DNA of 64,000 bases from Tunturiibacter empetritectus (GTDB lineage Bacteria > Acidobacteriota > Terriglobia > Terriglobales > Acidobacteriaceae), in assembly GCF_013410875.1 (NCBI RefSeq), contig NZ_JACCCU010000003.1:682001-746000 (forward strand). Direction: 5' to 3'. Both the position numbers and the translations under genes were made by a program. Position 1 is the first letter of the stretch; each line of letters starts with the position of its first letter. Of this stretch, positions 51,658 through 59,133 are shown piece after piece. Below the pieces are notes generated by a model. It was given only the letters and a program-made list of their open reading frames with translations, was not told where the DNA came from and did not search any database.

Positions 51658-53082
51658 CTATGCGTGGGGGCGATTGGTGCTTGGAGCCACGGGCTGGTCG
51701 GAGCTGGGGATGGCGGTGGGTTTTGGCTCGGAGGGGTTGGTGGTCTGGCGGGCGGCGTGGAAGCCGCAGGCCTTCATGGCGGCGACGGGTTCGGGGTTCT
51801 GCATGAAGATGTCCCAGACGAAGGCGCTGCGAAGATTTTCTGCCATGAGGACGCTGATGCCGAGGTCGATGCCGAGGACATCGGGATCGTACCAGTGGAG
51901 ATCGGGGTGGAAGGCGTCGCAGAAGCCGTAGCGGCCCCAGGCGTCTTTGCCGAAGTTGTCTTTGAGGGCGCGGAGGACGCGGATGCAGTCGTGGGGGAGG
52001 AAGGGCAGCGAACCGGCGGCGGCGCAGGGGACGACGGATCCATCGACGGGACCCATGAGGGGAGGTCCACCCCAGGCGGCGTAGCCGTGCTCCCAGTCGG
52101 AGGCGGAGACGCCCCAGTAGTCGTCGGTGTAGCCGCGTTTGAGGCCGAGGCAGAAGGCTTTGTGGGCGCGGGTGGCGGTGATGGAGTTGGAGAAGTAGTT
52201 GGCGAAGGCGTCGCGTTTGCCGGCGAAGTCGAACCAGGCGTGGGAGAACTGGTGGATGAAGAGAGGATCGCGTCCGCTGATGTAGGAGTAGGGGCCGAAG
52301 GTCATAGGAGGGCGGGTGAAGGCGCTCCAGGAGTCGGCGGAGATGGGGTGGGTGGGCGAACCGATGGCGAGGAGGTAGATCATCATGAGCTCGGAGTAGT
52401 GGTCCCAGCGGGTGGAGATGAAGCCGGTCTCGGGATGCCAGCCCATGGAGAAGGTCTTGCCGCCGTTGAGCATCCAGGGCCAGTCGACGCGGTTGTAGAG
52501 CTGGGTGGCGAGGGCAGTGATTTCGTGATCGTTGAAGTAGGCGCGGGCGGTGAGGACGCCGCAGAGGAAGATGGCGGTGTCCATGGAGGACACTTCGACG
52601 TTGATGAGGGGGCGGCCGGTTTTGACGTCGCTGAAGTGAGAGAAGAAGCCGTGCTCGTGCGGCATCTTGTTGAGGTGAAAGTCAAGCGTGGTGAGGACCT
52701 GTTTTTTGATGCGAGCGGTGTCTTGATAGCCGCGCCTGTCGGAGATGCAGAGAGCGGTGAGACCGAAGCCGGTGGCTGCGATGCTTGAGGCAAAGTGAGT
52801 GTCGAACTCTCCGGTTGCGGTCTTGTTGGTGGCGCGGTCGAGGATCTGTCCTGTGGCTGGGTCGGCTTGTTCGGTGAAGTAGAGGCAGCCGGCGCGCTCC
52901 ATCTCTTCGAGGAAGGCGAGGTCTTCGTCGGTGAGCAGGCGACTGTATGCGGGTGTTGCCGGGGCGGCGGCCTGCTGGGCTTCGAGCGGGGCTGCCGCAA
53001 AGCTGGACAGGATGGCTCCGCCGAGGAGTTTGGTCGCGCTGCGTCGCGTGATCTTAGGCGGAGTCGGGATGTTGAAGCTCAT
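51658..53082 (-). CDS. Exported glycoside hydrolase, glucoamylase/GH144-like (probable beta-1,2-glucanase)
   Basis: 474 residues with a twin-arginine-type signal (ITRRSATKLLGGAILSSFAAAPLEAQ). The body has the (alpha/alpha)6 fold pattern of the Glycoamylase family: EMERAGCLYFTEQADPATG, then FFSHFSDVKTGRPL, WMLNGGKTFSMGWHPETGF, FIHQFSHAWFDFAGKRDAF, and DCIRVLRALKDNFGKDAWG. GH144 members cleave beta-1,2-glucans. The start is the ATG at 53082; the frame is open 86 codons more, but that part lacks homology. It is divergent from a LacI regulator 242 bases away, its likely repressor. Confidence 0.88.
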   Translation of the reverse strand: MSFNIPTPPKITRRSATKLLGGAILSSFAAAPLEAQQAAAPATPAYSRLLTDEDLAFLEEMERAGCLYFTEQADPATGQILDRATNKTATGEFDTHFASSIAATGFGLTALCISDRRGYQDTARIKKQVLTTLDFHLNKMPHEHGFFSHFSDVKTGRPLINVEVSSMDTAIFLCGVLTARAYFNDHEITALATQLYNRVDWPWMLNGGKTFSMGWHPETGFISTRWDHYSELMMIYLLAIGSPTHPISADSWSAFTRPPMTFGPYSYISGRDPLFIHQFSHAWFDFAGKRDAFANYFSNSITATRAHKAFCLGLKRGYTDDYWGVSASDWEHGYAAWGGPPLMGPVDGSVVPCAAAGSLPFLPHDCIRVLRALKDNFGKDAWGRYGFCDAFHPDLHWYDPDVLGIDLGISVLMAENLRSAFVWDIFMQNPEPVAAMKACGFHAARQTTNPSEPKPTAIPSSDQPVAPSTNRPHA

Positions 53083-53165
53083 TCTGTCTATGGTACGTTC
53101 CTGCCGGGAGTGCAGACGTGTGTGACTATGTGAATCGTGCAAAAGTAACGCGGAGGTTGTAGAAG

Positions 53166-53185
53166 ACGACCGGTTCCGAGGTCGT
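53166..53185. promoter_or_regulatory. Palindrome between the glucanase and LacI genes, candidate operator
   Basis: ACGACC and GGTCGT separated by 8 bases, in the divergent spacer 53083-53324. The position suits an operator for the adjacent LacI-type regulator, but LacI sites usually have a central CG with no gap, so this is tentative. Confidence 0.35.
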
Positions 53186-53324
53186 TCCTGGAGCGTACGG
53201 TCTCTGGGGTTTGATGCCGCGGCGGCGTGGGGCGATGCCGGCGCGATGGTCGAGATTCCGTTGGGGAGTATGTCGGAGCTCATAAGAGAGTCACAAAGGG
53301 TCGTAGTTGTGACAGACTGCATGA

Positions 53325-54398
53325 ATGCGTGGACGCACAAAAAAATCTGCTGCGCCAGAGTTGAAGACGAAAGAGCATAAACCGGCGAGCCTGAAGGTGT
53401 TGTCCGGTCACCTTGGATTGTCGATGGCGGCTATCTCGCGGGTGCTGAGCGGGGCTCCTGCTGCGCGATCGATTCCGAAGGCGACGCAGGACCGGATCGT
53501 CAAGGCGGCCGAGGAGCTGAACTACCGGCCGAATCTGTTTGCACGGTCGCTGCGCAACCGGCGAAGTCAAACGGTTGGAGTGCTTGTACCGGAGGTGAGT
53601 GAGGGGTACGCGACCCTGGTGCTGAGCGGGATCGAACAGGAGCTGATGCAGGCGGATTATTTTTATTTTTTGATAAGCCATCATCATCGCGAGGAGATGA
53701 TTCAGAGGAGCGAGCGGCTGTTTCGGGACCGGGCGGTGGAGGGGGTGATCGCGGTGGACACGCTGCTGCGGGACCGGTGGGCGATTCCGACGGTGACGGT
53801 GTCGGGGCATCACGAGCCAAAGGGTGTGACCAACATTGTGCTGAACCATCGGTTGGCGGCGGAGCTTGCGATCGATCACCTGAGCGGGCTGGGGCATCGA
53901 CGGCTGGCGTTTATTAAGGGGCAGAGGTTCAGCTCGGATACGGAGTCGCGGTGGAGGGGAATTCGGCATGTGATGGAGAAGAGAGGGTTGAGGATTCTTC
54001 CGACTTTGGTGGCGCAGCTGGAGGGTGAGCAGCCGACGCATGAGCCAGGTTATCTGGCAACGCAGAAGCTGCTGGCGTGTGGGGAGAGCTTTACGGCGTT
54101 GTTTGCGTTCAATGATGTGTCGGCGATTGGGGCGATCAAGGCGCTGCGGGAGGCCGGGCTGCGGGTGCCGCAGGATGTTTCGGTGGTGGGGTTTGACGAT
54201 GTGCAGTCGGCGGCGTTTCAGAATCCTGCGCTGACGACGGTGCGGCAGCCGTTGCGGACGATGGGAATGCTGGCGGCCCAGACGGTGCTGCTGCAGATTG
54301 GGGCGGCGGCTGGCGGGAATCACGCGCAGGAGATTGTGGTCGATCCGGAGCTGGTGGTGCGGGAGTCGACCTGCCCTCCTTCGGCGGGGAAGAGATAG
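53325..54398 (+). CDS. LacI-family transcriptional regulator
   Basis: 357 residues. The N-terminal helix-turn-helix (KVLSGHLGLSMAAISRVLSGAPAARSIPKATQDRI) and hinge helix (NYRPNLFARSLRNRRSQTVGVLVP) are followed by a sugar-binding periplasmic-type domain (LSGIEQELMQADYFYFLISHH, GVIAVDTLL, LFAFNDVSAIGAIKALREAGLRVPQDVSVVGFDDVQ). A 20-residue Lys-rich extension precedes the HTH. It is transcribed divergently from the glucanase gene, the classical arrangement for a repressor and its target, so it probably senses a glucan breakdown product (inference). Confidence 0.94.
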   Translation: MRGRTKKSAAPELKTKEHKPASLKVLSGHLGLSMAAISRVLSGAPAARSIPKATQDRIVKAAEELNYRPNLFARSLRNRRSQTVGVLVPEVSEGYATLVLSGIEQELMQADYFYFLISHHHREEMIQRSERLFRDRAVEGVIAVDTLLRDRWAIPTVTVSGHHEPKGVTNIVLNHRLAAELAIDHLSGLGHRRLAFIKGQRFSSDTESRWRGIRHVMEKRGLRILPTLVAQLEGEQPTHEPGYLATQKLLACGESFTALFAFNDVSAIGAIKALREAGLRVPQDVSVVGFDDVQSAAFQNPALTTVRQPLRTMGMLAAQTVLLQIGAAAGGNHAQEIVVDPELVVRESTCPPSAGKR

Positions 54399-54429
54399 CG
54401 GTGCGAGGCTAACTTTTTATTTCAGAAAC

Positions 54430-54609
54430 TGTCCTGCCGGACGGGCCCACTACGCGTGGCGCGGGCGTTCGCACGCCTTTTTGGAGCTTCGCATGGTCTT
54501 CCCGTTGGTCGGAATCATCTTCTCTCGCGACCAACGGGAGCGCCAACCGAAGGGGTATACAAGTCACGAAGTGACCGCTGCCCGCGCAAGGCGTCCGTCC
54601 GTAAAGACA
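54430..54609. repeat. Dispersed palindromic element, copy G (complete, 180 bp)
   Basis: Starts TGTCCTGCCGGACGGGCCC and ends CCGTCCGTAAAGACA, in the orientation of copy A: GGGCGTTCGCACGCC, CCCGTTGGTCGG, GCGACCAACGGGAGC, GGGGTATAC, TCACGAAGTGA. The flanks extend the palindrome: CAGAAACTGTC on the left and GACAGTTTCTG on the right. The rest of the gap to 54854 shows nothing else recognised, apart from the AAGGAGAG site of the next gene. Confidence 0.9.
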
Positions 54610-54854
54610 GTTTCTGGATAGATTCTCAGAGATGCGCTGGCTGGCCGCTTTCGGCTCAAATGGGGGGGAAGCAGAAAGCCTGTTTGTGATAGCATCCCTG
54701 CTCCTCGAGATAGCGGTCGCTGAAGGGGCTGAACTCGAGGTCCACTTTCCGTGGTCGATGTTTGTCGGAGACTGTTCGGATCGATAACCCATTCCGTGAT
54801 GTTTATTTGTAACCGATGGAGATTTATCAGCTCTGATTTGAAGGAGAGTCTGAC

Positions 54855-57005
54855 ATGAAGGTCTATCTGGGAAACGACATTCGTAATGTGGCCGTGGTGG
54901 GCCACGCGCATAGTGGCAAGACGACCTTGATCAGCGCGATGCTGCATGCGGCGAAGATGACGGCGACCCGTGGCCGGATAGAGGATGGGTCGGCGGTGAC
55001 GGCGTATGACGAAGAAGAGGTGGCGCGGCGGACGACGATGTCGAACGCGGTGGCGTTTGCAGAGTGGAGCGGTATCAAAATCAATCTGATTGATACGCCT
55101 GGATTTCATATGTTTGTGCATGAGACGCGCGCGGCGATGCTGCCGGTGGAGGTGGCTCTGGTGGTGGTGAACGCGCAGTGCGGGGCGGAGGCGGTCTCTG
55201 ACCGCGTGTGGAAGTATGCTGCGGAGGTGACGCTGCCGCGTGTGATCGCGATTAACCAGGTGGATCATCCGAAGGCCGATAGCAGGATGGGTCGGCAGCG
55301 GATGATCGAGCAGTTGCAGGAGAAGTGGGGGCGGCAGGTGGTGCCGGTTCAGCTGCCGATTGTGGATCAGCATGGGTTTCATGGGGTGGTGGATCTGGTG
55401 ACGATGAAGGCTTATCTGTATAAGCCGGATGGAGATGGGCGGGGCGAAGTTGGCGTGATTCCGGAGGTGTTGAAGGCGGATGCGAAGGCTGCGCATGAGG
55501 CTCTGGTGGAGCTTGTCGCCGAGGGGAAGGACGAGTTGATGGAGGAGTTCTTTCGCGAAGGAACGATTCCGGAGCAGCATCTGATCGTTGCGCTGCATGA
55601 GGCGATTCGCGAGGACAGAATCTTTCCTGTGCTGTATGTGAGCGGGTTGCGGAATGTTGGGACGGACCATCTTCTGGATTTTCTGAAGGTGTATGCGCCG
55701 GCGCCGACGGAGAGGGAGCCGGTGGCAACGCGCGGGATTCTGCACTCGGTTTCGAACGGCGTGAATGGGAGCGGCACGGGGGATCAGGACGAGATTGTGA
55801 TGCGCAGGGTGGACGATAAAGAGCCGCTTGCGCTCTATGTGTACAAGACGATGACCGATCCGTTTGCGGGAAGGATCTCGTTCTTCAAGGTTGTCAGCGG
55901 AATGATGACGACGGACAAGACAGTGCAGAACTTTACGCGGCATGAGCCGGAGAGGCTGGCGCATCTTTCGATCATGCAGGGGCGGAAGGCGGTTGAGGTC
56001 TCGGAGCTGCATGCGGGAGATATTGGGGCGGTGGCGAAGCTTCGCGTGACTTTGACGGGAGATACGCTGGGCGACAAGGCTCATGAGGTTTATCTAGAGC
56101 CGGTGCCGATGCCGGAGCCGGCGATGACCTATGCGATTGAGCCGAAGTCTCGCGCGGATGAGGACAAGCTTGGGCCTGCGCTGCATAAGGTGATGGAAGA
56201 AGATCCGATGGTGAAGTTCTTCCGCGATCCGCAGACGAATGAGTTTCTGGTGGCCGGGGCGGGACAGCAGCATATTGAGGCGGTGGTTTCGAAGCTAAAG
56301 CGGCGGTACCACACGGATGTGATGCTGAAGGCTCCGAAGATACCGTACCGGGAGACGGTGCTGGGGCGGGCGGAGGCGCAGGGTCGGTATAAGAAACAGA
56401 CCGGCGGACATGGGCAGTATGGAGACTGCAAGGTTCGCATGGAGGCGATGCCGCGGGGGAGTGGCGTGGTGTTTGGGAATGAGATCTTTGGCGGGGCGAT
56501 TCCGCGGCAGTATGTTCCGGCGGTGGAGAAGGGGGTTCGGGAGTCGGCTGCGCGTGGATTTCTGGCGGGGTATCCGGTGGTGGATCTGAAGGTGACGGTG
56601 TTTGATGGCAGCTACCACGATGTGGACTCGAGCGAGATGTCGTTCAAGATGGCGGCTCGGCTGGCGTTTCGCAAGTGCATGGAGCAGGCGAAGCCGGTAC
56701 TGCTGGAGCCGGTGATGCGAGTGGAGATTGAGGCACCGGAGGATTTTGCCGGGGCGTTGCTTGGCGATCTGAATGGGCGTCGCGGACGCGTGCAGGGGAT
56801 GGAGAGCGGCGGCGCAGGGACGACGGTGCGGGCTGAGGTTCCGCTGGCGGAGATGTTGAGCTATGGGACGACGCTAACCTCAATTACGCAGGGGCGGGGG
56901 AGTTTTCGGATGGAGATGGACCACTATGAGGTGGTTCCGGCGTTGCTGGCGCAGAAGATTCTGGCGGCTTCGAAGCAGCCGGTTCATGATGATGGGGAGG
57001 AGTAA
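54855..57005 (+). CDS. Elongation factor G-like GTPase
   Basis: 716 residues with all EF-G domains. G1 is GHAHSGKTT (16-24), G3 DTPGF (80-84), G4 NQVD at 134-137 where canonical EF-G has NKxD, and domains II-V follow with FSIMQGRKAVEVSELHAGDIGAV and, near the C-terminus, SSEMSFKMAARLAFRKCMEQAKPVLLEPVM. It is of the EF-G-like/FusA2 subgroup rather than the main translocase, whose gene usually sits in the ribosomal str operon. GTPases of this subgroup may work in stress or ribosome recycling, which is not established here. A strong GGAGAG site precedes the ATG. It stands alone. Confidence 0.92.
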   Translation: MKVYLGNDIRNVAVVGHAHSGKTTLISAMLHAAKMTATRGRIEDGSAVTAYDEEEVARRTTMSNAVAFAEWSGIKINLIDTPGFHMFVHETRAAMLPVEVALVVVNAQCGAEAVSDRVWKYAAEVTLPRVIAINQVDHPKADSRMGRQRMIEQLQEKWGRQVVPVQLPIVDQHGFHGVVDLVTMKAYLYKPDGDGRGEVGVIPEVLKADAKAAHEALVELVAEGKDELMEEFFREGTIPEQHLIVALHEAIREDRIFPVLYVSGLRNVGTDHLLDFLKVYAPAPTEREPVATRGILHSVSNGVNGSGTGDQDEIVMRRVDDKEPLALYVYKTMTDPFAGRISFFKVVSGMMTTDKTVQNFTRHEPERLAHLSIMQGRKAVEVSELHAGDIGAVAKLRVTLTGDTLGDKAHEVYLEPVPMPEPAMTYAIEPKSRADEDKLGPALHKVMEEDPMVKFFRDPQTNEFLVAGAGQQHIEAVVSKLKRRYHTDVMLKAPKIPYRETVLGRAEAQGRYKKQTGGHGQYGDCKVRMEAMPRGSGVVFGNEIFGGAIPRQYVPAVEKGVRESAARGFLAGYPVVDLKVTVFDGSYHDVDSSEMSFKMAARLAFRKCMEQAKPVLLEPVMRVEIEAPEDFAGALLGDLNGRRGRVQGMESGGAGTTVRAEVPLAEMLSYGTTLTSITQGRGSFRMEMDHYEVVPALLAQKILAASKQPVHDDGEE

Positions 57006-57025
57006 AGGCTGAAAGGTGCAGAGAC

Positions 57026-57169
57026 GTCCTGCCGAACGGGCCGCTGCGCTCCGTCACCCCGCAAACGAAGACCTGTTTGCGGGGACCCCGATACGCGGTC
57101 ACTTCGTGACTTGTATACCTTGTCTGGGTTGGTAAGCGGCTTGGTCCTCCCGTTGGTCGGGGAAGTTTG
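57026..57169. repeat. Dispersed palindromic element, copy H (with nested hairpin)
   Basis: GTCCTGCCGAACGGGCC, then the nested hairpin CCCCGCAAAC / GTTTGCGGGG (57057-57084, loop GAAGACCT), then GGTCACTTCGTGACTTGTATACC and a tail GGTCCTCCCGTTGGTCGG. It begins 20 bases after the EF-G-like stop. No right terminal repeat. Confidence 0.88.
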
Positions 57170-57242
57170 TGCTTCTGTATCTACAAAGAAAGGTTTGCGC
57201 GCGCTAATATAAAGATTCGATGAATTTTTCGGATCGGGTGTT

Positions 57243-58013
57243 ATGAGTGCGAGTGCAGCCAGTGCGTTGGACTTCTCCGGGCCAGAGCGGCCGGGGGCTG
57301 TGGGGTGGAGACGGCGGACGCTGCTTGATTTAGTCGTGGGGTATGGGCTGATCCTGATTGTGATCTGGACTCCGGCGCCGCTGCGGACCGTACTTTATTT
57401 CGTGACACTGGGGTGGATCGGGTACGCAACGTGGAGCTCCTTTAGCGGTTGGGATGCGATGGGAGTGCGGGTCGCTGGATTCTCCCGTTCGATGTGGGTG
57501 GTGGGGATTGCTCTTTGTCTTGCGGCAGGAGCGGTGGTCTTTGCGTTGCAGGAGCAGACGCTGCATGGGCCGCATAGCGTGCTGCGGTTGGTGCAGGGTT
57601 TTTGGGGCTATACGGTCTGGTCATTCTTTCAGCAGTTTCTGTTGAACGATTTTGTGATGCGGCGGTTGTTGAAGCTGACCAATGATCGTCGGGTTGCGGT
57701 GATTGGGGCGGCGGGGCTCTTTGCGCTGGCGCATCTGCCGAATCCGGTGTTGACGGTGATGACGCTGGTGTGGGGTGTCGTGGCTTGCCTGATCTTTTTG
57801 CGGTATCGCAACCTGTTTACGCTGGGGATGGCGCATGCGATTCTCGGGATCTGCGTTGCGGTGACTTTGCCGGCGTCGGTGCAGCACAATATGCGGGTGG
57901 GGCTGGGTTATCTGCGGTATCGGCCGCATGTGCGGCATCATCTGAACCAGATGGACCATAGGGTGTCGACGGTGGTGTGGGTGAGGGCTGAAGCTCCGAC
58001 GCGGCGGTCCTGA
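57243..58013 (+). CDS. CPBP family intramembrane protease-like protein with altered active site
   Basis: 256 residues with about seven membrane helices. FFQQFLLNDFVMRRLL replaces the EExxxR catalytic motif of CPBP proteases (Gln-Gln in place of Glu-Glu), while FALAHLPNP and AHAILGIC retain the two metal-ligand His positions. Such QQ variants are recognisable in other Acidobacteriota as far as I recall. Whether it can hydrolyse peptides is open. Its last 76 bases overlap the end of the convergent CPBP gene. Function may be in membrane-peptide processing or bacteriocin immunity (family knowledge). Confidence 0.85.
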   Translation: MSASAASALDFSGPERPGAVGWRRRTLLDLVVGYGLILIVIWTPAPLRTVLYFVTLGWIGYATWSSFSGWDAMGVRVAGFSRSMWVVGIALCLAAGAVVFALQEQTLHGPHSVLRLVQGFWGYTVWSFFQQFLLNDFVMRRLLKLTNDRRVAVIGAAGLFALAHLPNPVLTVMTLVWGVVACLIFLRYRNLFTLGMAHAILGICVAVTLPASVQHNMRVGLGYLRYRPHVRHHLNQMDHRVSTVVWVRAEAPTRRS

Positions 58014-58813
58014 CGCCAGGCGCGGCCGTAGAAGATGCCGGCGATGGCGGCGAGCAGAACGTAGCGCCAGTTGAAGTGCAGAGCGCGCTTGTTGAAGTGG
58101 GAGAGGCCGAAGAGTGCGCTGGTGAGGAGCAGAGCTTGCGTGCGGCCCAGGCGGCGTTCGAGTAGATTTTGCAGCCAACCGCGAAAGAAGAGCTCTTCCG
58201 GGACTGCGATGAAGAGAAAGGTGAAGAGGTAGGCTCCGGCGAGTTGGGAGAGGCGCGGCCAATGTGGGTGGAAGTGGAGAAAGCTGAGGCTTAGACCTAG
58301 TGCGATGGCGATGGGGGTGAACAAGGCCCATTCGCGCAGGCCGATCGCGAAGTCGCGTAAGCGGATGCGCAGGTCGAAGCCGATGCCGCTTAATTCCCGA
58401 ATAAATAGGAAGCCGTAGATGCCGGCGTTGAGCAGGATCATCTTGTTGAAGACGGCGAGATGGGGTGGCCATGCGGGCTCGAACCAGCGCAGGTCGACGG
58501 CAAGGCCGAGAGTGATGAGGACGAAGTAGTCTCGCCATGTGCCAGTTTGGTCTGGGTCGACCTGTTGGGCTTGATGCAGGAGGAGCGTGACGGCGATTGG
58601 GAGGAGGGCGTAGAGGGCGAACCAGTACCAATGAAAGCTCGATGCAGCGAGGCTTACGACGAGATAGGGGAGGCTCAGCGCTGAGGGTAGAGCGAGTCTG
58701 ATGGAGGTGGGAAGACGGTGGATGCGTCGATGGAGGGCTTCGCCGAAGAAGGCTGCAGCGAGAAAGGGGATGAGGGTGAAGATGCCAGCGAAGATGTTGG
58801 CGGGGGTGAACAT
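57938..58813 (-). CDS. CPBP family intramembrane metalloprotease
   Basis: 291 residues with about eight membrane helices. It keeps the family's catalytic EELFFRGWLQ motif (Glu-Glu-x3-Arg) and the two His segments LFGLSHFN and ALTHTTVD, so it should be an active CPBP (Rce1-like) protease. It faces and overlaps the second CPBP gene by 76 bases at their 3' ends, suggesting an old duplicate pair with one active and one altered member. No signal peptide; the N-terminus itself is the first membrane segment. Confidence 0.9.
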   Translation of the reverse strand: MFTPANIFAGIFTLIPFLAAAFFGEALHRRIHRLPTSIRLALPSALSLPYLVVSLAASSFHWYWFALYALLPIAVTLLLHQAQQVDPDQTGTWRDYFVLITLGLAVDLRWFEPAWPPHLAVFNKMILLNAGIYGFLFIRELSGIGFDLRIRLRDFAIGLREWALFTPIAIALGLSLSFLHFHPHWPRLSQLAGAYLFTFLFIAVPEELFFRGWLQNLLERRLGRTQALLLTSALFGLSHFNKRALHFNWRYVLLAAIAGIFYGRAWRQDRRVGASALTHTTVDTLWSIWFR

Positions 58814-58874
58814 CTGCTGGGTTTCAGTATAGGGAGGAGATGGTGGCTTGGCTCATTTCTTCTGAGAAAGACCG

Positions 58875-59019
58875 GTCCTGCCGGACGGGCCCACTGCGCT
58901 TGCCACCCCACGAACGAAGACCTGTTCGTGGGGCCCCCGATTCGGGCGGTCACTTCGTGACTTGTATACCTTTTCTTGGCTGATTGGAATGCCTGGTCCT
59001 CCCTTTGGTCGGAGAGGAC
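58875..59019. repeat. Dispersed palindromic element, copy I (with nested hairpin)
   Basis: GTCCTGCCGGACGGGCCC, then CCCCACGAAC / GTTCGTGGGG (58906-58933, loop GAAGACCT), then GGTCACTTCGTGACTTGTATACC and GGTCCTCCCTTTGGTCGG. It lies in the 320-base divergent gap between the CPBP gene and ku. The remaining gap (59020-59133) shows no more recognised features than an AT-rich stretch with possible ku promoter. Confidence 0.88.
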
Positions 59020-59133
59020 GATAAGAGCACTAATCAGCGCTCTTTGGTTTTAAGGCTTGTATTTGCGGGGTTTATGGTGATAAAAGCATCTTCCGGGCCT
59101 TTGTTTGCTTCCAATCCACTTGGAGAACCCTTT

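Noticed and set aside
54564..56084. 506-codon antisense open frame over the EF-G-like gene, and similar long antisense frames (for example 8643-9734 over rel)
   Set aside because: They are rich in Arg, His and Pro, show no domain, and lie exactly opposite well-supported genes; they are by-products of high GC codon use.
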